A DNA stretch of 64,000 nt from Haloquadratum walsbyi J07HQW2 (GCF_000415985.1 NZ_KE356561.1:3464095-3528094); one strand, 5' to 3'; shown: positions 31,174-42,156, counted from the stretch's first letter. A program made the numbers and translations. The notes: generated by a model not told the origin, from the sequence alone.

Positions 31174-34040
31174 CTACTCGATAACGCTGGCTTCCGAACG
31201 CTGATCTTGACCAATCAGCGCGACTAGGTCCGCTTTCGAGAGCGGATCAATATCAACACGGACCTCTTGTGCAGTATAGAAGATCCCTGCGGTCACCTCT
31301 CGACTAGAGAACCAGTCATTCAGCACGTGATAGTACACGCTGAGTTGCTTCCGATACTCATCCTCGGCGTGCCGCCCGAGGTCAGTCTTGAAGTCGATGA
31401 TCTCGACAGTATCGGGGCGAATGTGAACGAGGTCGATGATTCCAGAGATGGTGACCTGCTCGCCGTCGACAGTGAGTGGCAGATACGCATCCTCCTCAAC
31501 TCGAAGCTCACCATCGAGCGAGTCTATGAACGAATTGATGTGACGTTCGTCATCGTTCGAGGGTTCGACGTCCCCCTCCAGCACGTACCGCTCAGCGAAC
31601 TCGTGGGTCTGCGTTCCGAACACTGTCCCTCTCCCGTCGTCGACGTCCTCGAACACGTCGTCGCGCATGAGCGTGTGCGGCGAGTGTCCGACCGGACCGT
31701 CCGGCGTCGGCACAGCAATCTGCAGGTGCGCCTGCGTCGTCTCGCTGATGTCGTCTTCCTGAACGTTGGGTTCTAGTTCCTCGAGGTCGACCGGAAGCTC
31801 TTCGATGAACGTGTTTGGGCTCTCGCCTGCAGCGAACACGAGGTGGCTCTCAGCCCGCGTCATCGCGACGTAGAGCAAGCGTCGTTCCTCATCGTATCCA
31901 CGCGGCAGGCACTTCCGGAGGACGTCACTCCGCCAGTTGTCGTGAATGTGGGGATACCTGTGGTCGTCGGCGTAGACCTTCCGCTGGCGTAGCCCGATTG
32001 GATCGGTGAACGTGATCGCGTTACTGTTCCCGCCGGATGGTGTGAGTTCATGTTCGCGAGCACGACGATGGGGTGTTCGAGTCCCTTTGCCGCGTGGATG
32101 GTCTGGACCGTCACCGAATTCATCCCAGCACTCGCGTGGACCTCGTGAGTGCTTCCGTCCTCGATGCCCCGTTCGATGAATCGGATGAGGTCACCTCGTG
32201 TCAATGTCGTCGCGCTGTGAACGGACTGAATCGTCGTCAGCAGCACGTCGGCGTAGGCCCCGTCGTAGTCGTACTGGGAGAACACGCGTTGGGCAACCCC
32301 ACCGACCGTCTCCAGTGTTCCAAGCTCCGATTTGAACGTCTGCATATTGGCGGGGTACGCCTCGGTATCGAGGATGTGTTTGACCTCATCGAGCGTGTAG
32401 CCCGCTTCCTCGAGGACGACCACCCATCCTCGCTCGGCGTCTGATTCGAGAATCCGCAACCACGCCAACAGAAGCTTCGCCGGGTCGGACCGGAACAACT
32501 CGATGCCGCCCTCGTACGCCATCGGCAACCCGTACTCCTCGGCGACAGAGAGGAGTTCCCGGCCGAAGTCACGAGTCCGGGTGAGGACGGCAATGTCACT
32601 GTACTCTGGGAGACGGAGTTCGTCGTCCTCTTCGACCTGATACGCGTCGTTCCCGACGACCTCTTGGATCTTGGTCAGAACGGCCTCGTGTTCGTCTTCG
32701 TGTTGAATTGCCTCTATCTGAGAGTTCTCGTGCGCGGCGTTCGAAGAGAGCGACACGAGACGGTCTCGGACGGCCCCCTCGTCGACGTTGTCCTTGCTCG
32801 AAACGGGCGTGACCAAACTGTGCTCGGAGAAGTCAAGGATGGCCTGCGTCGATCGGTAGTTCTCGACGAGTTCGATATCGATGATCGGGCGTGTCGCCCA
32901 CGACACTCGCTCGTGGTCCTCGTTGAGTTCGTCGACGAACCGGTCCAGTCGAGACTCAAACTCGGTGATGGTCTCGACGGCAGCGTATTGGAAGGAGTAG
33001 ATGCTCTGTTTCCAGTCACCGACGACACAGACGTTGTTCGTATCCGCGAGCAGGAGTGCGAGTTTGAACTGGATCTCACTGGAGTCCTGGAACTCGTCGA
33101 TCATCACGTACTCGAACGCGACGTCGTCGCGGAGTCGGTGGTCGTCACAGAGCAGCACAAACGCGAACAGTTGGAGGAAGCTGAAGTTGAGGTAGTTCCG
33201 ACTGAGCGCGAACTGCAGGTACTCGTGATAGACGTCGTGGACGAAGTTCTTGAGGCCCTCTCGCTGTTCGTCAAACGCCAGTCGCGCGACGGTAGCGGGA
33301 ACTTGCTTCTCACCCCATCCGCCACGGATCTCGTCCTCCTCGGGCGCATCTGGGAGGTAGCACTTGTCGTTCCCGTAGCCCCCGAGTTTCGAGCGAAGCT
33401 TCGACTGCTTGTTCCCGTCGTTTCGGGGGTGATTCAGCTCGTCGAAGATCTCTCGAAATGCGTCGAAGTCGCCGTTCAGATGCCACTCGCCGTTCCGGTA
33501 CCAGCTATCAGCCGTCGGGAAGACACCTTTCGCCGCGAACTGATTAATCAAACCGAGGAGTTCGGCTGGCTCCTCGACGGCACGGAAGAAGTCGTCGTAC
33601 TCGGGATGGTCGTCGCTGAATCGACGGATGAACTCGCGGAATTGCGCCTTCTCGACGTTTTCATTTTCGAGGACACGTGTGGACCCCGTGATGCGGTCGT
33701 CGATGCCGAGGAGCGTCGGTGCCTTGAAGCCGTGTTTCATAAGGATGTCGTGACAGAGGCTGTGGAACGTCTGGATCGGTGCGTCCGAGAGTTCACGCAT
33801 CCCGTAGTCACAGTGGGCGACGATTCGGTCCTTCATCTCTGTCGCCGCGTTGTTGGTGAACGTCACGAGGAGAACGTCCTCGGGTTCGACGTCGTCTTGG
33901 TCGACTATTTCGGCGTAGCGACGGGTGACGGTGGACGTCTTCACAGTCCCTGCGCCGGCGTCGACGACGTGGATTCCCTGTTTGCTGTCGATCAGATCTG
34001 ATCTTGCTGTTGGTCGTTTGGTGCGGTCATCGCGACTCAC
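31174..34040 (-). pseudogene. UvrD/Rep/AddA-type helicase, frameshifted near 32.03 kb
   Basis: VDAGAGTVKTSTVTRRYAEI (degenerate Walker A), LLVTFTNNAATEMKDRI, YVMIDEFQDSSEIQ, VVGDWKQSIYSFQYA, VQTIHAAKGLEHPIVVLANMN; C-terminal part LLYVAMTRAESHLVFAAGE in another frame, followed by nuclease-like VEIIDFKTDL. Confidence 0.75.
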
Positions 34041-35328
34041 TCTCTAGGATGCAATCTCGGTTGTCTACGTACCGATAGTTGGGATCGCCACCGAGCCCCT
34101 GAACTGGGAAGCGCTCGTCACCCGCACGGCGAGTGTTCAGTTCCGAAAGGCGCTCTCGAACGAACTGCTCGAATGCGTCCACGTCGCCAGTGAAATAGTT
34201 CTGGTTGCGAATACGGAGCAAGTGTCTCAGTGCCTGCTTACAGCCCTTCTTCACGTACTTGTAGTCTCCAACACTCTCCTTTTCCTTTCCTTCATCTGTT
34301 CCGTCAATAGGCGAGCAAACATAGAGTCCAAGAGTTCACTCTTGTCTCTCGTCTCCGGGAACTCGTGTGCGTCCAAGAACTCCGAGTACTCTTCGTACTC
34401 CACCTTGGAGAAGGTCTTGTTACAGTCGTTCGCGGCGTCTTCCTGCAGTTCGGTGAAGGTGTCTCGCCTCGCGATGTATCCGTTGTACGTAACGGGATAA
34501 TACGTCACCGTCGTAAGGCAGTCCTCCAAGGGACCCATTCCCCGTCACCACATCGTCGAGCGTTTCGAGGAAGTGGAAGAACGTGAATCGCAGTTCCTCG
34601 TCCGGGCGCTCGGTTCGCTGATGTGCGAGATAGAGGAGTACTTGAAAGTTCGGTTTGTCGCTCGGTGGGTCGAGCGCCGAGTGTTTGACGATGGAGTATG
34701 CCGACCTCTTTGTACCACTCTTGTAGTCGAGGAGTCGGCCAGGGGTATGAACGAGGTCGATTTTCCCCTTCAATCCGAGGTCGGTGTTCTTGAACCAGCG
34801 CTCAGTGTGCGACGCATCGATGGGGCAGTCGTAATACTCTGCAAAGAAATTCTCTCCCCAGCCACTGTCCGGCGTCGTCAAGCCATCACTCTGCGGCGGG
34901 TTTGCATCGAGGAACTCGACGATGGTCTGAAGGCCGACGCGGTACTTGGTGAGTCGGACCTCCCGATCGACGCCTCGGAGGAACTGGTCGACCTCGTCGA
35001 GAATGACTGCGGCGACCTCATCGAGTGTGTCCGTCGTGATGGCGTCCGGATGTGAGACGTAGAACTCTGCGAAGTCGTGGAACAGGTTCCCTTCTCTGAA
35101 GTGGTCCTTGTCCGGGTTGTCGACGAGTCGGCTGAAGAAGTAATCGCGGGGTGAGTTGACGTCAGTGTCGTCCGCTTCCTCCTCGAGACGAGCTTCACGC
35201 TCCTTGTGTTCGGTCAACGCCTCGGCGTAGCTGGCAGCGTCCCGAAGATGCTCCGGTGTGGCTTCGTTGAGGGCGTCGACGATCTCCGTCGGGAGGTTTG
35301 CTGGTGGGGAGGGTGGTTCGTAGAACAT
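34027..35328 (-). pseudogene. RecB-family PD-(D/E)XK nuclease, two frame breaks
   Basis: LFHDFAEFYVSH.., LKGKIDLVHTPGRLLDYKSGTKRSAY..KPNFQVLLYLAH; continuation MGPLEDCLTTVTYYPV... and MKKGCKQALRHLL... in other frames. Confidence 0.65.
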
Positions 35329-35342
35329 CGACTCTCTTCGTG

Positions 35343-35383
35343 TTAACCAACAAAACTCGCCGATCGATAGTTCTGTTGGTTAA
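35343..35383. promoter_or_regulatory. 41-bp inverted repeat TTAACCAACA-N21-TGTTGGTTAA upstream of the nuclease/helicase operon
   Basis: Perfect 10-bp arms. Confidence 0.85.
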
Positions 35384-35466
35384 GCAGGTTCGTGGACTCG
35401 CTGACCTCGTCCTCTGTAACATCATGAGCAACTAATTTATAAATCGGTTTCGTAATATGTTACACC

Positions 35467-36393
35467 GTGCTCCGGCGTATTGAGCTTGAGGTCCTCTCCA
35501 CAGTCGACCGTGGCGACACGATCTCCGAGCTCGCGATGAAGCTCGACCACAGCGAGAGCTACCTCTCTCGTGCCGTCGCCGACCTCGTCGACAAGGGGCT
35601 CGTCTACACGGAACGCGACGGTCGCCGAAAACGGGTCGTCCCGTCGGATGCTCGCGCCGTCGAACTCTATCAAGACCTCGTCCGCCAGCACTCCCACATC
35701 GAGTTCCCCGAGCTGTTGACCGGTAAGGCCCTTGAGGTGCTCTACTATCTCGACCAGCCGCGAACCGTCGCCGAGATCGCCGACCGGAGCAACAACTACC
35801 GTAACACGGTCAACCGTGTCCTCAAGCGAATCCGCGACCGCGGCCTCGTCGGGACGGACGACGGTCACTATGACTTCAACGCCGACTTCAACCGCATGCA
35901 CGAGTTTGCCCGTGAACTCGCACATCATCTCCATCGACAACGGCTCGAAGTTGTCGCCTCGAAGGGAACGATTCTCTGGGAGGACTACGACGAATTCCTC
36001 GCCCAAGCCGAGACGGAGATCGACGCAGAAGGGTTCCACGAAACCGGGCTAGCTCGTTTCGCCGCGTTCGACCTCCAGTTCCTGCTCACTGACCACCGCT
36101 ACTACCTCTACTCCGAGACTCTTGACGAAGTCTCGCCGGCGGAGCTCTGCTGTCACACGCTGCTAATCGACAACGGCAGCCGCCACCGCTCGTACTGTCT
36201 CCTCCTGCTCAGCCACGTCGACGTCGACGAAGACGACCTTCGCGAGCAAGCGGTGAAGTACGGACTCGATGACGAGATTGATGCCCTACTCCAGTATCTT
36301 GAGACACACGGCGAGATCCAGGACGGCCTTCTCCCCGAGTGGTCTGAGTTCCAGGAGCTGGCAGCTGATTACGAGGTGGACCTCCCCCAATGA
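35467..36393 (+). CDS. HTH (MarR/TrmB-like) transcriptional regulator
   Basis: ELEVLSTVDRGDTISELAMKLDHSESYLSRAVADLVDKGLVYTERDGRRKRVVPSD, second wHTH EVLYYLDQPRTVAEIADRSNNYRNTVNRVLKRIRDRGLV. Confidence 0.75.
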   Translation: MLRRIELEVLSTVDRGDTISELAMKLDHSESYLSRAVADLVDKGLVYTERDGRRKRVVPSDARAVELYQDLVRQHSHIEFPELLTGKALEVLYYLDQPRTVAEIADRSNNYRNTVNRVLKRIRDRGLVGTDDGHYDFNADFNRMHEFARELAHHLHRQRLEVVASKGTILWEDYDEFLAQAETEIDAEGFHETGLARFAAFDLQFLLTDHRYYLYSETLDEVSPAELCCHTLLIDNGSRHRSYCLLLLSHVDVDEDDLREQAVKYGLDDEIDALLQYLETHGEIQDGLLPEWSEFQELAADYEVDLPQ

Positions 36394-36480
36394 GGCCAAC
36401 CTTTGGACGCGATTACATCGAGGACGTGTTCCAGCGAATCGGGGATGGGCTCTTAGCCCCACTTATGGGCTACCAACGCT
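36390..36480 (+). pseudogene. Truncated nucleotidyltransferase-like gene start
   Basis: MRPTFGRDYIEDVFQRIGDGLLAPLM then unrelated sequence; ATGA-coupled to the HTH gene. Confidence 0.3.
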
Positions 36481-36531
36481 TGACCGGGTTTGTCGAGATG
36501 GCGACACAGTCCGTCCTGTGGAGTAGTCCGG

Positions 36532-37360
36532 TCACGACTGCGGGGAGGGAAGGCGGCCGTCTGGTCGGGGAACGCGGCCTCGTTTGATCTCGTGGTCGAC
36601 GCGACGTAGATGCTTGCAGCTACCCTCAGGTGAGCGCTGCTGCCAGTCGGGACAGGTGCACGACTCGTCGACGACGTCGATTTCGTATCGATTACCGGAT
36701 GCGGACTGGACCTCGTAGCGACCACCTTTCGTGAGGAGCGAGACGTCCATTGCTTCGTCGATGGCACGCTTCGTGCGTGGTTCGAGGTCATCCTGTGGCT
36801 GTGGATCGTCGTCGACGACCAGCCGGTCGCGGACGTCGCCAGTCCGACCACCGTCTGGAGCGACGGCTTCCGCAGGGCCACTGAGCCGCTCGTGGAGCAC
36901 TTCCTCGACCGGATGGCCTTTCCGACCACAGGTAGTGGACTTCGCGGCGCTCGCGATGGTCGTAGGAACCGCACGCGGCTGCGCTCCCAGTCCATACTCG
37001 CCAGGCACCGAGCGCGGCCATCACGTCGACGATGGTCCGTGGGACGGTCTGGTGGTCGTCCGGGAAGAACACCCGGAAGCGTGTATACGCCTCCTGCGGC
37101 GGGACAGTCTCCCACCAGTCCTCGCTGGAGCCACAGCTATCGAACATCGCTTCGTCGGTGCCGTAGCCGACAGTGACGCCGTCGATCGGTGTCCAGTCCG
37201 TTGGGAGGTGGTCTGTCTGCCCTTCGAGTATCCGGAGGCGGAGGACGGCGTATCGAAGATACTCGTGGGCTTCGTTGTCTGCCGTGCGAGCGATCTGGTC
37301 GTGCTGCTCGGCAACGTGCTCAGCTTCTTCGAGGACCGTCGTGAGATAGTCGTCAGTCAT
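36532..37360 (-). pseudogene. SWIM zinc-finger-containing accessory protein(s), frameshifted
   Basis: MTDDYLTTVLEEAEHVAEQHDQIARTADNEAHEYL... in one frame; SWIM motif SCTCPDWQQRSPEGSCKHL in another. Confidence 0.5.
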
Positions 37361-37411
37361 GATTCGTGGAGGTCAGAATGCGCCTCCGCCCCTCTGCGGG
37401 CGCAGAAAAAC

Positions 37412-37452
37412 TTAACCAACATCGTCGGCTGAACCTCCGCGCTGTTGGTTAA
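37412..37452. promoter_or_regulatory. 41-bp inverted repeat TTAACCAACA-N21-TGTTGGTTAA upstream of the SWIM-type gene
   Basis: Perfect 10-bp arms, same spacer length. Confidence 0.85.
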
Positions 37453-37507
37453 GAATCGAGCTACCGAATTCGATTCCTCCCGGTCGGCCATCAAAAGCGT
37501 CTAGCAC

Positions 37508-38311
37508 CTACAGTGACCTCTGCTGCGAGATTGTTGTGTCCAACCGTTCCCAGACCGTCTCGAACGCTGGCGGTTCGCCGGTGAGGTCTGGGAGCGTCGT
37601 CTCCCACTGCTGGCAGATCTCGTCCCGCTGGTCCTCCGGAAGTCCCGTTGACAGATCGACGGTGAGTCCATCGTGTTCGCACTTTGCCTCGAACGCGGGT
37701 TGAACCTCGGCAAAGTCAATTGTAACCGACTCGGTTTCGAGCAACTGGTAGAGGTCGTAGTAGTCGCGAGCGGCCCCCCGCTGGTAGATCGCGCGAAGCT
37801 TTTCCGCGAAGATCTCCTCAACGCTGTAGGCCTGTAGGTTGAACTCGGGGACGTCCTCGTAGGCGTGGGTATGCTGGACCGGCTCGAAGGCGACGTGCTC
37901 GTCGACCATCACGTCGATGCTGGTCGTGTTGGGATGGCCGAGGACAGCACGATACTGGATACTGATGTCGACGTAGTGGGTTGGGTAATGATCCTGCCGG
38001 GATTCGTGATGCTCTCGAATTGTGAACTCGATTCCGGAGCGATTGGTGACCGTCTCGAGTAGCGCTCGCAACTCGCTCTTTGACCCCTTATACTGGCCTG
38101 CGACGCCGAAGTCACGGTCCTCGGAGTACCGCCACGAGCGCGGGAAATACAGCTTGCTCAGCGCGGTACCGCCCTTGAACAGGAGATTGTCACCGTAGTC
38201 GCTGGTGAAGATGCCCCAGAGAAGCCAGGAGTTCACGTAGTTCTTCTCGGCGTACCCCTGGCGGACGCCGAGCTCCCGAGCGAGAACCCGGAGCCTATCT
38301 TGGCTGATCAT
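37508..38311 (-). CDS. abiEii: AbiEii-family nucleotidyltransferase toxin
   Basis: NLLFKGGTALSKLYFPRSWRYSEDRDFGVAG...SVEEIFAEKLRAIYQRGAARDYYDLYQL. Confidence 0.85.
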   Translation of the reverse strand: MISQDRLRVLARELGVRQGYAEKNYVNSWLLWGIFTSDYGDNLLFKGGTALSKLYFPRSWRYSEDRDFGVAGQYKGSKSELRALLETVTNRSGIEFTIREHHESRQDHYPTHYVDISIQYRAVLGHPNTTSIDVMVDEHVAFEPVQHTHAYEDVPEFNLQAYSVEEIFAEKLRAIYQRGAARDYYDLYQLLETESVTIDFAEVQPAFEAKCEHDGLTVDLSTGLPEDQRDEICQQWETTLPDLTGEPPAFETVWERLDTTISQQRSL

Positions 38312-38316
38312 CGCGA

Positions 38317-39147
38317 TCAGGACTCCGACGGCTCCAGCGTGGCTGGTTCGACGTTAACCCGGAGGCGGCACGTGCTGTCTGTCGATCCGGTCTCGGGACG
38401 CGTGGGATCCAGCAGAGAATAGCCACTCGTGAACGACGCGACGAGCGCCTCTCGGGTGGGAAGGTCGATGCCGAGCTGGTCGGCGAGGTAAACGATCCGC
38501 TTGGTCGCGGCGCCGTTGTCGAGGCGTTCGAGATACTCGCCGACAGTTTGCCAGGAACAACCTTGTTCATCGGCGGCACGCATTGCGCTCGCAAGCTCGC
38601 GGATGCCGCCACAGAACTCGGGATGGTCCGCACAGTCGATGAGCGTCTTCTCCAGATCGCTGACTTGGATGGTGGTCCCCTCAACGGAGGTCGGCGTCGT
38701 GCCGAAGAACTTCCGGCCGGTGACCGTCGTGACGCGGTAGGGCACGCCGTGAATCTCCCGGCTCTGGGCCCGGGTTGGTGTCACGACGTAGACTGTCCGT
38801 GGAACCTGTTCAGTCAGCCCGTGGTGGCTGAGCGCGCTGTAGTAGCCGATGTACATCGGATCGGCGACGTGGGCGGCGATGAGGTACTCATGGGTCGTGT
38901 ACATAGACTTCTCGCCGGCCGCGAGCGGGATGATGAGGTATGTTCCCGGAAAGAGTCGGTCGAGCCATCCCTTCTCCGTGAGTCGGGACGCGATTTCCCG
39001 GGCGGCGTTCGGAGCGACCTCCAGGGTCGTCTCGATGTCGTCGACCGAGATGATCTGGTGGCCCTCAGCGGCAAGCCGCGAGAGGAGCCGACTCTCCCGA
39101 GTTGAGAGCCCCTGCCGATTACTTTGCGGTTGTTCTATGGCGCCCAT
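38317..39147 (-). CDS. abiEi: AbiEi-family antitoxin (winged HTH)
   Basis: LSTRESRLLSRLAAEGHQIISVDDIETTLEVAPNAAREIASRLTEKGWLDRLFPGTYLIIPL...YIGYYSALSHHGLTEQ; adjacent to abiEii. Confidence 0.8.
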   Translation of the reverse strand: MGAIEQPQSNRQGLSTRESRLLSRLAAEGHQIISVDDIETTLEVAPNAAREIASRLTEKGWLDRLFPGTYLIIPLAAGEKSMYTTHEYLIAAHVADPMYIGYYSALSHHGLTEQVPRTVYVVTPTRAQSREIHGVPYRVTTVTGRKFFGTTPTSVEGTTIQVSDLEKTLIDCADHPEFCGGIRELASAMRAADEQGCSWQTVGEYLERLDNGAATKRIVYLADQLGIDLPTREALVASFTSGYSLLDPTRPETGSTDSTCRLRVNVEPATLEPSES

Positions 39148-39179
39148 GCCTGCGTTTCGTACATAGAATATACAACCGC
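39126..39179. promoter_or_regulatory. Inverted repeat flanking the abiEi start (GCGGTTGTTCTATG ... CATAGA-ATAT-ACAACCGC)
   Basis: 14 paired bases with a 4-nt insertion in one arm. Confidence 0.5.
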
Positions 39180-39225
39180 ACCAACTTGACTGTTGTGCCA
39201 CCACTCGCTGACGGGCCCAACCCGG

Positions 39226-39266
39226 TTAACCAACGGAAGGAGATCACGGGGAAGAACGTTGCTTAA
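39226..39266. promoter_or_regulatory. 41-bp inverted repeat TTAACCAACG-N21-CGTTGCTTAA upstream of abiEi
   Basis: One mismatch; the innermost A/T pair is replaced by a matching G/C pair. Confidence 0.7.
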
Positions 39267-39269
39267 GAG

Positions 39270-40213
39270 TTACTCTCTCGCTTCGAGTGTGTCGATGACT
39301 TCCTGCGCCGACGTACTGATCCGTCCAAGCCGCTCGCGAACAACCTCGGGATCGTCCGACTCCCAGACTGCGAGGTAGAACGCCGAGCCGCTGGTATCGA
39401 GTCCGCAGTACCGCCCAACGACGTACGCGACGGCTTCGGCCTCGACTTCGCGTTTCGACCGTTCGGTTTCGGTGTCGTCGTCGACGTCGAAGTGGAGCAG
39501 GGCGTGCGCGTACTCGTGAATCAACGTCCGGGCGAGATCAGCATCGTTCTCCCGATCCCGATCCCGAATCTCGACACGCGGCTGCATATCGACGAGACTC
39601 AACTGCTCGCAAATGCCCTTTGCCTCACCGTGGGTCCACTCGTCTGTTGGAATGATCTGCACCGTCACGCCGAGCTCATCCGAGGCGTCGGTCAGTTGAC
39701 CAACGAGGTCGCCAGCGTCCCCAGTCGCCTCAGTGTCGAGGTCGGGGAGCGGCTCACCGTCGGTCTGGGAGATATCAAACACCGGTGCGGGTTGAATCCA
39801 ACGAGCCCCTTCGACCACTCTTCAGGCGGTGTCTCGTCGTAGTCACAGTTGCTGCTCTTGTGGTAGCTCGGCGAGTTCTCGCACTCCGGGCACTGGTTCG
39901 TGATGATTGGTGCCCAGATCCAGATAGCCGATTCGCCCTCCTTGACGTGGCGGTCGAACTCCTCCTGCCACGTCCGGTAGCCCGCCACCCGCGTTGCCTC
40001 GGGACACTGCCGCTTGATGAGGAGCGTGTTCCGGTAGGAGTAGTCGTGGAAGCGACTCTGGACGTCAAGCCACTCCTGGAACTCCGCGCTGACCTGCGCG
40101 TCGTCGACGCCGGCGACGAGGTCGTCGATCCACTGTTCGATAGTGCTGTTCATTTCGTCTGATCGCGTGTCGGTCTGGTCGAAGGAGACCGACGAGTCAC
40201 TGGTCGTAGCCAT
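39270..40213 (-). pseudogene. ArdC-like anti-restriction protein with ImmA/IrrE-type metalloprotease domain, frameshifted about 39.79 kb
   Basis: N-term IEQWIDDLVAGVDDAQVSAEFQEWLDVQSRFHDYSYRNTLLIKRQCPEATRVAGYRTWQEEFDRHVKEGESAIWIWAPI; other frame LARTLIHEYAHALLHFDV. Confidence 0.7.
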
Positions 40214-40301
40214 TGTGTTCACCGAATCGAGTTCACGGCGACTGCGTCTGTTCAGACCGCGCCGCACCCCCTCAGGGGCGTTCAAAAAACCGAGCTGTCG
40301 G

Positions 40302-40652
40302 TCAGCGGAGCTCGTGGCGTTCGTCCGCGCCAAAGCCGACCGTGACGAGGTACTCGAGGAACTCGTCGAACCGCTCGACGTCGCTGGGCGTATCGGTCGC
40401 AAGGTGACGTGCCCACTCGATAGCCCATTGGAAGGCGGGATCCGTGCCGCCCTTGCCGTGAATGTACCACCACCGGGCCGCTTTCAGCACGACCAGCGGA
40501 TTCGTCGGCGGCTGCTCACCGGCGAGCCCACGGGTGATGGATTCGATTTCGTCGGGGACGTCGGCGGGATCGACCTCTGCTGATTGCGTGTTATCGATAT
40601 CGACAGGGATCTCGTCGATCGAGACGTTGTCAGGACTCTGTTGTTGACTCAC
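40302..40652 (-). CDS. Haloarchaeal accessory hypothetical protein
   Basis: 116 aa ORF MSQQQSPDNVSIDEIPVDIDN..., preceded by a hairpin leader element. Confidence 0.5.
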   Translation of the reverse strand: MSQQQSPDNVSIDEIPVDIDNTQSAEVDPADVPDEIESITRGLAGEQPPTNPLVVLKAARWWYIHGKGGTDPAFQWAIEWARHLATDTPSDVERFDEFLEYLVTVGFGADERHELR

Positions 40653-40723
40653 TGGAATTCACCTCTGAGAGCTTTCGAAGGAGCCCTCGCCCTCTCTGGA
40701 GGCACGAAAAACAGGTCGCAAAG

Positions 40724-41725
40724 TCACGCCGGCGGGAGGTAGACGCTCTGCTCGCCGGCGATCTCCCCCAGGTTGTTCCGGTGACGGTGGCTGAAGTAGC
40801 ACTCGTAGCTGCAGTATCCACAGACTGCGCCAGTGTCGTATTCAGCGACGAAAGGGCCGCGACGTGTTCGCCAGACGTTTACGTCGCATTCGGTGCAGGC
40901 GGCCTCCTCGAGATCGACTGGGCTCGGCCCCCCGTACTCGATGTGTAACCCCGCGTCCTGTGGTGTCGTCTCGGGTCAGATCCCGTGGGACTTCCAGAAC
41001 TCACGTATTCGAGCGAGACTATGGCGCACCGTCTTCCGAACGGTGACGTGATCGGCGTTGCGACCGCTGTCGTCCCAGCCGTCGGCCGTCCAGAACTCGC
41101 CGAACTGTGCGCCGCGATGGAGTCCGTTCCAGTCGACGCCCACGATGTCGGCTGGTGGATCGGCAGAGAGCGTCGGTCGGGTCAGCTGCTGGATGGCCTC
41201 GAGTTGCTTGGGTGGGCTCCCGCCGAGGATGTGGACGTGACGACCGCGCCAATCGGTCGGCTCGGAGAACTCGTGGGCCAACCGGTCGACGTAGCCACGC
41301 GAATATCCGAGGACGATGTCATCGGGAACCGCGTCGATCACCGATCGTGACTTCGGGACGATAATGAGCTCGGCCTCGGGGTAGCTGGCCTGAATCTCGC
41401 GAGCAGCGGCGACGTGGTCATCGACGTCGTCGCGTTCGTAGACATCGCCTATGACACCGACCCATGGTTCGTGCTCGAAGAACCGATCGACGAATCGATC
41501 CAGATTGGGGTTCCGGAAGTCGTTGTCGAGCATTCCGACGGGGATATTAAAGTCCTGATACTGGCTCTGCTGGTATCCACAGTCCTCTCGGAACCCGGGT
41601 AGGAATCCGATCTTATAGGCATCCAGGGTGAACGGCGCTCGATGGAGGAAGGCCACGACGTCGGCTTGTCTGGCGGCAGCGATTTCACTAGCCGTGTTGG
41701 GATTTGCACTCAGATCGAGGGACAT
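40724..41725 (-). pseudogene. DUF6610-like protein with C-terminal zinc ribbon, separated by an in-frame TGA
   Basis: ORF ends ...FWKSHGI*; the same frame continues with no start codon: PETTPQDAGLHIEYGGPSPVDLEEAACTECDVNVWRTRRGPFVAEYDTGAVCGYCSYECYFSHRHRNNLGEIAGEQSVYLPPA*. Confidence 0.5.
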
Positions 41726-41799
41726 GACTGGGCTTGCGAGGCCGCTGCTGGCCGCCCCGCATCCATTCAGGGGCTCGAAAAACCGGGACTACATTCTAT

Positions 41800-41840
41800 T
41801 AACCAACAATTAGTGATACAACTCGGGATTGTTGGTTAAG
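41800..41840. promoter_or_regulatory. 41-bp inverted repeat TTAACCAACA-N21-TGTTGGTTAA upstream of the DUF6610-like gene
   Basis: Perfect 10-bp arms, same spacer length. Confidence 0.85.
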
Positions 41841-41848
41841 ACCGGAAT

Positions 41849-42070
41849 CTACTCCTTGTCCTCACGGAGCTCCCTAGCCTTCCACTCGAGGCGTCGCAGA
41901 ATATGCGTCCGGTTCTGGTTAGCATTCTCGTAGGCGACGCAGGCTCGGAGCGTCTCCATGTCGTGAATCGTCGCGATACCAGCGTTGATGAGTCGAGTGT
42001 TTGGCGGTTCAAGACGCTGTTCCGGTGTGAGACCGTCTGATTCGACGGATAGGTTTGACGAGTTGCTCAC
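41849..42070 (-). CDS. Small accessory protein (paralogue of 48057-48272)
   Basis: GTG start; LTPEQRLEPPNTRLINAGIATIHDMETLRACVAYENANQNRTHILRRLEWKARELREDKE. Confidence 0.5.
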   Translation of the reverse strand: MSNSSNLSVESDGLTPEQRLEPPNTRLINAGIATIHDMETLRACVAYENANQNRTHILRRLEWKARELREDKE

Positions 42071-42156
42071 TTTTGTTCGCCTCCGCTCCCTCAAGGCGAC
42101 AATAAACAGCGGCCAGGCCACTCCCGGTCGAAGACATTCCTTGTCAGAATCCCAAG

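Noticed and set aside
32664-34001. 445-aa plus-strand ORF opposite the UvrD-like helicase
   Set aside because: Shadow ORF of the helicase coding strand.
35343-41840. Integron-like attC array made by the 41-bp repeats
   Set aside because: No GTTRRRY core shared by all copies, no integron integrase nearby, and sites sit at consistent promoter positions; operator reading preferred, though recombination is not excluded.
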